Of a DNA stretch of 64,000 nt, positions 45,472 through 54,324 are shown piece by piece. Source of the stretch: Cupriavidus pinatubonensis (lineage in GTDB: Bacteria > Pseudomonadota > Gammaproteobacteria > Burkholderiales > Burkholderiaceae). Numbering within the stretch: position 1 is the stretch's first letter; each line of letters begins with the position of its first letter. Made by a program: the position numbers and the translations under genes. Where the stretch lies: contig NZ_CP080766.1 in assembly GCF_019602855.1 (NCBI RefSeq), positions 1,674,001 to 1,738,000 on the forward strand, read 5' to 3'. Under the pieces are notes generated by a model. That model searched no databases and had not been told where the DNA came from. It saw nothing but the letters and a program-made list of their open reading frames with translations.

Positions 45472-46146
45472 ATGAAACTCGTCACTGCGCAGCAGGTAAT
45501 GATCGACGCGGATGGCGTGGTCCTTCCAGGGGAACTGGCCTTGCCTGACGCGCCTCGCGGGATTGTCCTGTTCGCCCACGGGAGTGGCAGTTCCCGCCAT
45601 AGCCCGCGCAACCGTCTGGTGGCGTCGATGCTGCACGATGCCGACATCGGCACCTTGCTGTTCGACCTGCTGACGCCGGAAGAGGATATTGGCCTGACGC
45701 GGCGCTTCGATATTGCGCTGCTGCGCGACAGGCTCAGCGCTGCGACGGAATCAATAGAACGCCTGGCAGGGCAGCGCGATCTCAGAGTTGGTTACTTCGG
45801 TGCGAGCACTGGCGCGGCCGCGGCCGTGCGTGCCGCCGTCGCAACGCCGGCGCACCGGCGTATCAATGCGGTCGTGTCCCGCGGCGGGCGAGTTGATCTT
45901 GCCGGCCACGATGCACTTTGCCGCCTGGCCTCTCCGCTGCTGATGATCGTCGGGGAAAATGATCCGGTCGTCGTCAGTCTCAATGCCCGCGCCGCCGCGT
46001 GGATACCATGCGAAAAGCGGCTGCAAGTGATTCCCGGCGCTACCCACCTGTTCGAAGAACCCGGCGCGTTGGAGCAGGTCGGCAAGCTTGCCGCCGGATG
46101 GTTCGTTCGCCACTTTGCCGCCGCCGAAAGCAAAAGGAAAACGTAG
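45472..46146 (+). CDS. Dienelactone-hydrolase family alpha/beta hydrolase
   Basis: This 224-residue hydrolase has FAHGSGSSRHSPRNR (35-48) as oxyanion loop, nucleophile motif GASTG (110-114, Ser112), IVGENDPVV with the acid and GATHLFEEPG with the His. This subgroup is often fused to, or encoded beside, phosphoribosyltransferases in stress islands; the partner is absent here. It starts 26 bases after the BCAM0308 gene, with GGGGGCG before the ATG, so both belong to one operon. Substrate unknown. Confidence 0.87.
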   Translation: MKLVTAQQVMIDADGVVLPGELALPDAPRGIVLFAHGSGSSRHSPRNRLVASMLHDADIGTLLFDLLTPEEDIGLTRRFDIALLRDRLSAATESIERLAGQRDLRVGYFGASTGAAAAVRAAVATPAHRRINAVVSRGGRVDLAGHDALCRLASPLLMIVGENDPVVVSLNARAAAWIPCEKRLQVIPGATHLFEEPGALEQVGKLAAGWFVRHFAAAESKRKT

Positions 46147-46753
46147 CGCTCTCATTGCCCGTCTGCCCTGGCGCCGGAACTGCGATATTGCAGCTCTGCC
46201 CGCACCGTGGCCGGCCTCCGCACCGGCTCGGCAGACCCACCGACATCAGCCGTGAGGGGTTAACTCACGACATGTTCCATTTTCACTGTATCGCTCATTT
46301 CGGGTGTGCGAAGGCGGCATGCCTACTGTTTGGGGCCGAAGGGACCCATTGCGCCGAGCAATGCGGTGCTAGGCCGACGCGTGTCGGCTTCGCTTCACTG
46401 TCTCGCGGCCCCCAGCTCCCATCGGGATGATCACACGGTGACCGTATCGCTTTTTATTTCCCCGAAAGCGGGTTCCGGTACAGGACCTGCCGCCCGCCAA
46501 TGCTCCTCTGCAAAACGGCGACATCTCGTCTGACATTAGCGATGGCTTCGATCGGTTCTCTGACGCGGTGGCTTAGCCGCTTGACCCTCAGCCAGTCCAG
46601 TCGCGTGGTACCGCTTTGCATATGACCCGGCGGAAAAGGCAACCGAGGTTTCCAGTGATACACATAATGACGGACTCAAAATCAGCGTCTCACTGACTAC
46701 CGTTATGTTTGTGGTAGCCGATACTTCCAAATGCATAATTGCGGAGTCAATCC
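46147..46753. other. Intergenic region, no supported gene
   Basis: 607 bases with no convincing frame. A short minus-strand frame at 46454-46663 has a natural-looking stretch (RLSHRVREPIEAIANVRRDV) but no ribosome site or recognised family. Base composition is less GC-rich than the flanking operons. Confidence 0.35.
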
Positions 46754-47323
46754 ATGTCTGCGAGCGCAATGAATAGAACGTTGGCATCATGCGCGACTTC
46801 GGCGGAGACAGGCCAACCTCCTGCCCTATCCGGACACCCTCGGCTGCAACTTATGATTGCACAAACGGAGTTAGTTACTGCGGCCCTGGCCACGGCGTGC
46901 CGCCTTTGTGATAAGCAGCAAGCCCTCGTCGCAAAACTTGCCCGGCAAGGGCCGCCTCCGCCTAGTGCAATTCAACTGCTTGATACGTTACAAGCAAGCC
47001 TTGATCTCCTAGAACGCCGGCGAACCGCGATGCTAGGCATCATCGATTGCATTGCATCCGGGCATCTTTCTGTTCTTCAAAGCCGGGAATTATTGGATTC
47101 ACGAATTGCGACGATGGCTAACTGCCTCGCCGATTGCAAAAGTTATTCGGTCGATTCATCTTCATTGCTATTTCGACGTCAGCAAGATGGTAGTACGGCT
47201 GCCGCACGGTCGGGCAGAGAATACCCGATACCGCTGCAAGTTCGATCAGGCTTGGCAAGATCGTCGCCAGCGAAGGATGGCCGCATAATGAAACTTGTGC
47301 CCTTGGTCCCGCATTCTTCATGA
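46754..47323 (+). CDS. Hypothetical protein (189 aa)
   Basis: The N-terminal two thirds look like real coding sequence: an alpha-helical, Ala/Leu-rich stretch (LMIAQTELVTAALATACRL, LLDTLQASLDLLERRRTAML) without a signal peptide, probably a coiled-coil or helical bundle. The C-terminal third (after about residue 145) is Ser/Arg-rich and may be read past the natural end. GGAG eight bases before the ATG supports the start. No family recognised. Its composition differs from the operons around it. Confidence 0.5.
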   Translation: MSASAMNRTLASCATSAETGQPPALSGHPRLQLMIAQTELVTAALATACRLCDKQQALVAKLARQGPPPPSAIQLLDTLQASLDLLERRRTAMLGIIDCIASGHLSVLQSRELLDSRIATMANCLADCKSYSVDSSSLLFRRQQDGSTAAARSGREYPIPLQVRSGLARSSPAKDGRIMKLVPLVPHSS

Positions 47324-47419
47324 GCGTGCCCAAGCTTCCGCCGTTGCGCCTCACACCCTGGGCGGTCAGGCGGAAGGTGACAGTTGTGTTGACCCTTGAA
47401 CGCTCGCCATGGTGCGGAG

Positions 47420-49861
47420 TCAGGTATCGTTGCGATGCCGTGGCGCCTCTGTACGCATTTGTTCGCCGATGTCAGTGAACGTGATGGCCACACCGGCTGT
47501 CGCGCCTGTCTCCGAGATGTAGGGAAATGTCTTGCGCAGGAAGCATCGCCCACCGTTATCGCGTATGACAGCTTCGCACGGTTCGCCCCCGCTAACCACA
47601 TGCTGGATGTCGGTATAGAAGTTGGGATCGCGGAATATCGGCACGAGGTCAGCGATTCTTCTTCCGGTATCGGCAGGCCTCAGCGGAAATACATTCCGCA
47701 TGGTCGGCGTGAACCACTGAAGCTTCAGGTCCAGGTCAAGAAACACAGCCATGACTGCACCGGAAAGCAGTACGCGGTTTTGCATCGCGAGCCGTTCGAT
47801 GTTCCCCTGCAGGTCGACGTTGGCATCGTTAAGCTCCGCGTTGCTCTGTTTGAGTTGTTCGTTGGATGCCTTAAGTTCCTCATTGAGTGCCTGCAATTCC
47901 TCGCGCGATGCTTCCAACTCCTCGCGGGACACGCGCGCTTCGTCCTTCCAGTCGACGCTGGCGCCAATACCAAGGTCATCTTGAAGAAGGCTGGAGCCGG
48001 CCGCATCGGGCACGTCAGCAGAATCCTGGTCCCGAATGAATGACACCAAAATGCGATCCCATGCCTTCCCACACGAGGTTTGCAGCGGTGTCAGCCGCAT
48101 GCTGATGGGAGCGTCGCCGGCAACGCCGTCCTTCAGGTTGGTCAGAGTCAGTGCCTCGTGTCTGTCTAACACCTGCCTGATGCCATATTGGAGCTGCGCC
48201 GCCCATTGCCCACGGACCAGATCCGCCAAATTGAGGGAAGGTTCCCCCGCCGGCAGGCTCAGGATGCCCTTCGTGTTGCCATATGTCCTCAGCACCTCGC
48301 CCCCGTCGTCGATCAGCACCGACGGAACGTCGAACTGCTCATGTGCGACCCGAAGCGCAGCCGCTGCCCGCGCAGTGCTATGCGGAGCAGGGGACAGGGG
48401 GTGCCGTCGGGCGCCTGGCATCGGGCCGACTTTACGATAAATATTCCATTCTGCAGAGACTGCCTCGAATCCCTGTACGTTGAAGGGTAGGGCTTCACTC
48501 TTGCCCAGGAAGAGAAATCCGCCGCTGCGCAATGCGCCGTGAAGAAGAAACAACACGTCCTTGACTGTCTCACGCTCCAAATAGATAAACAGGTTGCGGC
48601 AGGTAACAAGGTCCAGTTGCGAAAACGGGGGGTCGGAGAGCAGATCCTGCGGCACAAACACCAGCTTTTCGCGCAGGAACCGCTTTACTCGAAAGAACGC
48701 GTCGACCCTGTAGAGGTACCGGCTTTGACGCGCGGGCGATAGCCCGGTCAGCGACTCAGTACGGAACAGGCCTCGACTCGCCTTTGCCACGAGTTCGGGC
48801 GCCGCGTCTGTGGCAAAGATCTGGAAGTCCAGTGCCGCAGCCTTTTCCTGTCCGATTTCATCGAGAAGCATCGCAATTGAGTAGGCCTCCTGACCGGTCG
48901 CGCACGCCGGCGTCCACACCCTCACCGTGCGCTCGGTTCCCGCCTCGGCGACGAGCGGTCCAAGTACATCTTTACGCAGGACCGCCCACGCATCGGTGTC
49001 ACGGAAAAACTCGGTCACGTGGATGGGGATGCCGCGCACCAGTGCTTCCAGTTCGACCGGATCATCCTCGAGAAGCAGGGCATAGTCGTCGAACGACCAA
49101 ACTTTTCGTATATCCATGCGTTGCTGGATGCGCCAGAGCAGCGGCGAAGGCTTGTATCCGCGCAGGTTGAGTCCCGCCCGCTGCGCTACCAGCCCGATAA
49201 TCCGGTCGAGCGTCGCGGACATGCCGCCTGTCCAGTCCCCGGACGCCTCGGGGCGTACATAGGCCGGATCGGCGCAGGCGACTAGTTGTTGGCCGATGGC
49301 GCCGACGGGCAGGACATGATCGTGGATGCCGCGCTGTATGACTGCCCGAGGCATGGCGTCATGCAAGGCCGTGAGGGGGTCCTGGACGATGACGATGCCA
49401 CCAGCCTGCCGGATGCGGACCGCGCCGGCGGTTCCGTCCATGCCGGTGCCTGAAAGGATGACGGCTATGGAGCGCGGCGCTTCACGCAGCGCCAGACTTT
49501 CGAGGAATGCGTCAATCGTATCGATGCCGGGGCGTCGACCGCCGCCGTCCGCAGCACTCGTATGAAGCGCGCCATCTTCAAGTGTCAGGATGTGATCCGG
49601 CGACGGGATGTACACCGTGTTCGCCGCGGGCCGCATGCCGTCGGCAGCGACTTGGACGGGCAGGCTTGTCCATCTAGTGATCAGATCCGGCAAACCGCTG
49701 GGACGGTCGTTGGGCAAATGCTGAAGCACGACAAGCGCAAACGGCAACTTGGCAGGGAGACCCTCAAAAAGCTTTTGCAAGGCCGTGATGCCGCCGGCCG
49801 ATGCGCCGACGGCAACGACTGGTACATCGACCTGGCCTCTGTCCAGCATTTGCTCTTCCAC
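47420..49861 (-). CDS. CheB-CheR hybrid with C-terminal coiled coil and PAS domain
   Basis: This 813-residue protein joins a CheB methylesterase (about 13-195; Ser21 in GASAGG, His48, Asp142 in GTGMDG), a CheR methyltransferase (about 215-490; SAM loop ACATGQEAYS at 319-328), a coiled coil (640-692, EELxALNEELxxSN repeats) and one PAS domain (about 693-800). It lacks the histidine-kinase module found at the end of many homologues. The start is GTG at 49861 because GGAGGAG lies five bases upstream; the ATG at 49849 has no such site. No che operon is nearby, so it may feed a non-motility pathway. Confidence 0.9.
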   Translation of the reverse strand: MEEQMLDRGQVDVPVVAVGASAGGITALQKLFEGLPAKLPFALVVLQHLPNDRPSGLPDLITRWTSLPVQVAADGMRPAANTVYIPSPDHILTLEDGALHTSAADGGGRRPGIDTIDAFLESLALREAPRSIAVILSGTGMDGTAGAVRIRQAGGIVIVQDPLTALHDAMPRAVIQRGIHDHVLPVGAIGQQLVACADPAYVRPEASGDWTGGMSATLDRIIGLVAQRAGLNLRGYKPSPLLWRIQQRMDIRKVWSFDDYALLLEDDPVELEALVRGIPIHVTEFFRDTDAWAVLRKDVLGPLVAEAGTERTVRVWTPACATGQEAYSIAMLLDEIGQEKAAALDFQIFATDAAPELVAKASRGLFRTESLTGLSPARQSRYLYRVDAFFRVKRFLREKLVFVPQDLLSDPPFSQLDLVTCRNLFIYLERETVKDVLFLLHGALRSGGFLFLGKSEALPFNVQGFEAVSAEWNIYRKVGPMPGARRHPLSPAPHSTARAAAALRVAHEQFDVPSVLIDDGGEVLRTYGNTKGILSLPAGEPSLNLADLVRGQWAAQLQYGIRQVLDRHEALTLTNLKDGVAGDAPISMRLTPLQTSCGKAWDRILVSFIRDQDSADVPDAAGSSLLQDDLGIGASVDWKDEARVSREELEASREELQALNEELKASNEQLKQSNAELNDANVDLQGNIERLAMQNRVLLSGAVMAVFLDLDLKLQWFTPTMRNVFPLRPADTGRRIADLVPIFRDPNFYTDIQHVVSGGEPCEAVIRDNGGRCFLRKTFPYISETGATAGVAITFTDIGEQMRTEAPRHRNDT

Positions 49862-49875
49862 TGGCTCCTCCGATA

Positions 49876-50307
49876 TCAGAATGTTGCAAACCAGTCTGCA
49901 ACGCAAGGTTTGAGGTCATCCGGCCGGCCAGTCATTGTAGAACTGCCCAACAAACGATCAGAGTCCCTGTTCGCATTTCTCCGACTTCGCCGACGAAAAC
50001 GATACTCGTAGGTTTTTTTTGAGTTCTGACGGCCACGGAGGCCGCCACAGCGACAAACACCTATGCGAGAGAAATATGCGGTCGGGCCGCGGACTGCCTG
50101 GCGGCCAGGGTAGAGCCGCTGATGCATGACGCAAGCGCTGTCCGAAATGTGATCTAACTGAACACGAGGGCGAGATCCGGGGCTGCCCGCGCGCAGCATC
50201 AATCCCTTGTCGCGAAGGATGTCGTTGATCAGCGCGAGACTCTGAGCGGCCAGCTTGTGCGCAGCGCCTGCCTGATCAATTTGTAAGCGGGTTAGGGCGG
50301 TGCGCAT
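49876..50307 (-). CDS. Possible hypothetical protein
   Basis: A strong AGGGGGG lies directly before the ATG at 50307, and the first 45 residues form a plausible amphipathic helix (QAGAAHKLAAQSLALINDIL). The C-terminal half is Arg-rich and looks non-coding, so the frame may be decayed. It ends 14 bases before the CheB-CheR start. No family recognised. Confidence 0.3.
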   Translation of the reverse strand: MRTALTRLQIDQAGAAHKLAAQSLALINDILRDKGLMLRAGSPGSRPRVQLDHISDSACVMHQRLYPGRQAVRGPTAYFSRIGVCRCGGLRGRQNSKKTYEYRFRRRSRRNANRDSDRLLGSSTMTGRPDDLKPCVADWFATF

Positions 50308-51092
50308 CGCCCCCCTATACTGCTAGTTGTAGCGTTTCGGAAGCTAAGTGCTTCTGGTTCGCCTATCACTCGTTTCCGGGCTTTCCCCCTCGATGACGTC
50401 CTAGGACTTGTGACTCCTGAAAGTCACTCATGGGGATTCCTGGAACATTCATGCAAGATGCCACACGGCGACCGCCGTTCGCCCAATCCCCCAGTAGCCA
50501 GGCAAGCCAGCCTTTCCCAAGGGACGATGCAATCGATGTCCGGCGAGAGACTCTATTTCGCAAGACCGATCGCAAAGTTGGCTTTCGCCTTCGTTGCTGC
50601 CTTTCCGCGTGTCAGGTTGGCGCAGCCGTGCTCTCATCGTGATGAAGACGCCGTAACGATCCTAAGCACTGCGATATGGGCGGAGATGATCGTTGGCAAT
50701 GGAAGATGAGCGTTCACAACGGTGACAGTTGTTCAACACTGCCATCACCATGCCACCCTGGCAGGCAATGAAGGAAGATATCGTGCCGAATGAATTTGCA
50801 GAGACCACTTACCGTGCCATACATGTCACGCGCCTTCTACGCGACCGCCAGGTGGGCAGGCCGCCGGAGGGGGGCTCCCAGCGATTCGGAGTCATGCGAT
50901 TGGCGGCGTCCCGCTGGCGTCAGGCAATCACGTTGCTCATTGACTGGGATCGTGCTGTTAAAGAAGGCTGGCCCGACCTGAGGTCACCGTCCTGCATCCA
51001 ACCCAGGACCGTCAGGAGCATCGGTCGCAGTCATCAAGCAAGTGTCCGCCGGCTCGCCAGAAATGGAAACTGAGATTGCGTGAGGTAACTTC
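50308..51092. other. Poorly coding stretch
   Basis: No confident gene. A plus-strand frame from ATG 50768 (or GTG 50783, after GAAGGAAG) to 51073 gives about 100 residues with a plausible middle (RLAASRWRQAITLLIDWDRAV) but a random-looking end; I leave it unannotated. Confidence 0.3.
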
Positions 51093-51364
51093 ATGCGTAC
51101 GTTGTTGTATTTCAGTCTGAACGACACCGCCACGGCACGAATGGCACAAGTGCGATTCGGCGATTTGGCCGGTGCCTCAGCAGGCGTCAAAGGGCCATGG
51201 TTTGTCCAGCGCGACAATCAGCCCGTCGAGGAATGGGTTCCCAGAGACGGTTGCCTCCCCTGCTCCAGCATTTCGCCAACGCGCCGCACGTTGCGATCAC
51301 GCTAGCCCTTTCGTCCGCCCGGGAGGCGATCGATGGCATGTCTACCTTCGTTAAGGCGAGGTAG
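51093..51364 (+). pseudogene. Probable frameshifted small gene
   Basis: ATG 51093 follows GAGG at good spacing and opens MRTLLYFSLNDTATARMAQV..PVEEWVPRDG. In that frame the rest is Ser/Arg-rich noise to a stop at 51305. In the -1 frame, from 51260, a natural continuation appears: LLQHFANAPHVAITLALSSA, then REAIDGMSTFVKAR and a stop at 51362. A C4 run at 51257-51260 is the likely slip site. Joined, the product would be about 90 residues. No family recognised. Confidence 0.4.
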
Positions 51365-51441
51365 CCGCTCGGCCATGCCGCTGGCTCGGATCAAGAGAAA
51401 GAGGGGGCATCGTGTCGGGTCGCGGTCTCAGCGTTTTCGAA

Positions 51442-51729
51442 TCACAGGCCGACGATCGACTCGCCTGCGACCAGACCATCGATAACGTGTTCGCCGTGTC
51501 GTACGGCGGCACGCTTCGCCAACCCCAAGTCAGCCCAGTGCATATCTGGAACGTGGAACACGCGCGCATTATTTCCACTAGGTGGCTCACCTTCCCGACA
51601 GATGAGCACGGACGCACTGTATGAGCGGTCTGGCCGGCGCTCATGCCATTTGCGAGGAGCGTCATATTTATAGACTAACGGATAGATATCAAATCCCTTA
51701 CAGTTTTCCGCAGGATAGTTGTCCATCAT
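51442..51729 (-). CDS. Small orphan protein (95 aa), KGFDIYPLVY type
   Basis: The start at 51729 has GGAG four bases upstream. The product begins with NCKGFDIYPLVYKYDAPRKW, continues with a strand (RSYSASVLICREG) and ends with a helix (DLGLAKRAAVRHGEHVIDGL). The same plan (Tyr/Phe strand, Trp, polar strand, then A-x-x-A-A-x-x-x-G-x-x-x-I/V-D helix) recurs in the genes at 51932 and, more loosely, 53600. Similar small proteins are common in Burkholderiaceae. Function unknown; no signal peptide. Confidence 0.65.
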   Translation of the reverse strand: MMDNYPAENCKGFDIYPLVYKYDAPRKWHERRPDRSYSASVLICREGEPPSGNNARVFHVPDMHWADLGLAKRAAVRHGEHVIDGLVAGESIVGL

Positions 51730-51931
51730 TTCACTCCAAGTATGGTTTGTTTCCGTACGCACTCTTCGTGACGGCGTTCTGGTATTTAATCAGGATTTTT
51801 GACCATCCGCTGTGGCTTACCTTGCATTCTGCATATTCGGTCTAAATAATGGCTGCTAGCGCACGACAATTTTGATTCGCTGTGAATCACAGATAGATTT
51901 TTACCTTTTCATGTCGATACGCGGCGACGCC

Positions 51932-52192
51932 TCAGCTCAGGCCATGAATTATATCGACAGCAAATTTTCCGTAGTGGACGGCGGCCTGCTCCGCGGCCGC
52001 GCGCGTGTAGTAATCATCCTCTTCGTCGAATGACTCACAGAACATTCGATCGTCGCGATTCGCTGTGTAACGGATGGCCATCATATAGCACCATTTCGGC
52101 CCGGGAGCGCCAGCGCGAACACACTCGCGGGGAGACTCGAATGCCGCGACGTGTATGTACATGCCTCGATACTCCTGGCACAGCCAATTCAT
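51932..52192 (-). CDS. Small orphan protein (86 aa), related to the previous
   Basis: It begins MNWLCQEYRGMYIHVAAFES and ends with the helix YYTRAAAEQAAVHYGKFAVD. This matches the fold plan of the 51442 gene, though pairwise identity is low. The ATG at 52192 is chosen because it aligns the YRG with the CKG of that protein; an ATG at 52162, with AGGAG nine bases upstream, and one at 52204 are alternatives. Sits 200 bases upstream of the other on the same strand. Function unknown. Confidence 0.6.
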   Translation of the reverse strand: MNWLCQEYRGMYIHVAAFESPRECVRAGAPGPKWCYMMAIRYTANRDDRMFCESFDEEDDYYTRAAAEQAAVHYGKFAVDIIHGLS

Positions 52193-52951
52193 TCGTGCTC
52201 GCACGGCGGACGCTCGTCAGTCAGCCTCCTAAGGCTTAGGCTGCTAAGATCATCTTTGCAACAGCACATACCATCACCAGTAATGATGTGGAGTAGGCGA
52301 ACACACTAAGCCAATGGAGCATTCTGCTCGGTATTTCGCTTCGTCGTTGTCGCCAATCAAAGAGCTGCGAGAGGACAAATAGGATAAAACTGGAAGAGTA
52401 AACTGCCAACACACGCTTCCCCTCGTAAACGAATCGCTTTTCTCTACATTTAGCGGTTCAGCTACCCCCGATGGGGAATGGCTGAATAGAAAAGAAGCGA
52501 ACTCTCGCAGATGCTGACTGGCACGTGGATTCGCACGCTTTGCATTGTGGCTTGCGGCAATCTACGCGTCGGTAATTAGGGCGCAGCGAGAAGATCAAGG
52601 AGGCGGCATTGAGGACAGTCGCCCCGTAGAGGCGGACGTTTCAACGCGGGTAGCATGGCTACTTGAAGATCCTGCTGAAACAGTTATACGGAGCTTTCCC
52701 ATCGTAGTCAATGAGACTTTATCGCTCGAATCTGTAAGCGGTCTAGCCGCTCGAGAGCGCCATGACCTGCGGAGCGGTTGCCATGACCTACGCAGATCAT
52801 GCACAGGGCTGGCGCGGAGCGACGCTTCGCACCAGGTTGGATATCGCTCCACGGTCACGCCCGGTACGGTTGCCCAGCGATGCGGGCTCACGGGGATACT
52901 GCCAAAACAGCCGTTCCGCGCGTCGCTCGGTAACCGCGCCTGGTACCAGAG
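52193..52951. other. Region without a supported gene
   Basis: 759 bases, relatively AT-rich at 52240-52500. A plus-strand frame at 52545-52955 has a hydrophobic start (WLAAIYASVIRAQ) but no ribosome site and a repetitive Arg/Ser end; I do not accept it. AGGAG-like and palindromic bits are present, none convincing. Confidence 0.35.
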
Positions 52952-53185
52952 CTAAGACTTCAGGTTGGCGTCTATTCGATCGTGGCCGTTCCACGTCAGG
53001 CGCCATGCCATATTTGGGGTTTTCTCCGCCAGTCCATGGTCCTGTAGGAGCAGGAGATGGTGGGCTAGCCTCGAAGGGTCGACATTGCCAAGAGCCTTGC
53101 CAAGCTGAACATCAGTCATAGAGGCTTGGATCTCGGCTCGTAGCGCCAGGAGGATTCTGTCCAGCAAAGACTTGTCTCGTTGCAT
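52952..53185 (-). CDS. DUF2513-like small protein
   Basis: This 77-residue protein starts MQRDKSLLDRILLALRAEI and ends WRLTWNGHDRIDANLKS. DUF2513 proteins share the start (M-x-R-D-x-x-L-x-x-x-I-L), a winged-helix core (LAHHLLLLQDHGLAE) and the LTW-x-GHD-x-x-D end. They are small, often phage- or island-borne, and of unknown function; the fold suggests nucleic-acid binding. GAGG six bases before the ATG at 53185 supports the start. Confidence 0.75.
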   Translation of the reverse strand: MQRDKSLLDRILLALRAEIQASMTDVQLGKALGNVDPSRLAHHLLLLQDHGLAEKTPNMAWRLTWNGHDRIDANLKS

Positions 53186-53360
53186 CTCGCACCTCGGATC
53201 TTATTGGGTTGCGCCAAGTATTGTTGCTGCGTGGATTGAAGTCCTATGTGGAGCCAGGGGTTGTGCTCTCACTCGTACCTGGACCAACAAAAAAATGGTT
53301 CTATTCCGAGGTGGCACCAACAGTGATCGCCATTTCGACACGCAGAAAAGCCGCATTCGC

Positions 53361-53582
53361 TCAGAACTTGTGGCGATAGTTGATGCGCCCCTTTGTCAGA
53401 TCGTATGGCGACATTTCGAGCGTAACACGATCCCCGGCAAGAATCCGTATGCGATTCCTCTTGAGCCGGCCAGACGAGTAAGCCCAGACCTCGAAGCCAT
53501 TCTCCAGGGTGACGCGAAAGCGGCTATCCGGAAGGACTTCCGAAACCTTTCCGCCAAATTCCACCAGTTCTTCTTTTGCCAC
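53361..53582 (-). CDS. infA: Translation initiation factor IF-1 (accessory copy)
   Basis: This 73-residue OB-fold protein matches IF-1: start [61 protein letters not shown] and [10 protein letters not shown]-1 binds the ribosomal A site during initiation. Here the usual HISGKMR is [11 protein letters not shown], and no ribosomal protein operon is nearby, so this is a second, non-housekeeping copy. Several Burkholderiaceae carry more than one infA. A cold-shock gene lies 2.1 kb away, which hints at stress use. Confidence 0.92.
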   Translation of the reverse strand: MAKEELVEFGGKVSEVLPDSRFRVTLENGFEVWAYSSGRLKRNRIRILAGDRVTLEMSPYDLTKGRINYRHKF

Positions 53583-53599
53583 GGATGCTCCTTTCTGCT

Positions 53600-53863
53600 T
53601 TAGCGAGTGCCACGCGATAGCATGGGATGCCGATGCGGGAATGGTTGCAGGCGTAGGTGTGCCACTGCGCTTTCCCCTGCGCTACGGGCGGCTTGCCTGG
53701 CGTTGGCTTCCGTATGGTGCGTGGCATGCCGCATCGAAACATTGGCGACGATACGTTCGGCGCCGTCCTTGTACTCGGAGATCATGTAGTTCGCGAACCA
53801 GACGCCGGGCTCTTGTTGGATGGGGTAAACCGAAACGCTGAACGGAGTAATGCTGGGATGCAA
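53600..53863 (-). CDS. Small orphan protein (about 87 aa)
   Basis: Residues [21 protein letters not shown], then [20 protein letters not shown] and a helix [19 protein letters not shown] look like a real gene. The order (aromatic strand, Trp, charged strand, A-x-x-A-x-x-x-G-E helix) recalls the 51442 and 51932 proteins. The start is unsure: a TTG at 53863 is taken; upstream the same open frame is low-complexity and non-coding. It lies 17 bases after infA's start on the same strand, read toward the left, so it follows... no shared unit is proven. Confidence 0.5.
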   Translation of the reverse strand: MHPSITPFSVSVYPIQQEPGVWFANYMISEYKDGAERIVANVSMRHATHHTEANARQAARSAGESAVAHLRLQPFPHRHPMLSRGTR

Positions 53864-54324
53864 ATTGTTGCCTGTTCGGAAGGCGCTCGATCCTTGAGGG
53901 CGCGTGCAGTGTTCCCATGTTGGTGTGGTACACGTGCCTGGCGATCGGTTGCCATTGCAAAAGCCAGTGTCGCATCCTGCGTGCGATCGCAGGCGGAGAA
54001 ACTGGTGTGGATTGACCGTGCTTGCGCGAGCCAGCACGCCTAGCACATGCGAGCTGGTTACGGAACGTGCTGCGGGTCGGAAATGATTGCGGCCGATGTT
54101 GCCGCGAAAGGTTCGGGTGGACGCCCGTGCTGCCGCTAATACTCTTCTAATGATGATGTCTGGCGGACGGCGCATTGTGGGCATCGACTGGTGTCGACGC
54201 AAAGATATGGTACCACTTGCGGAGATTTCCTGCCTGGAGGGTGCGTCCAAGGCCCGGCAGGTACGGTGGATCCGGGGCGACTCCATGGAGTAACAAATCC
54301 ATCAAGTCTGATCGCCTTTCCAGA
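53864..54324. other. Region without a supported gene
   Basis: 461 bases. A plus-strand frame at 54087-54293 has some natural-looking residues (ANTLLMMMSGGRRIVGIDW) but no ribosome site. I see no other structure. Confidence 0.35.

Noticed and set aside
53172..53603. 143-residue plus-strand ORF over infA
   Set aside because: Antisense to a clear IF-1 gene.
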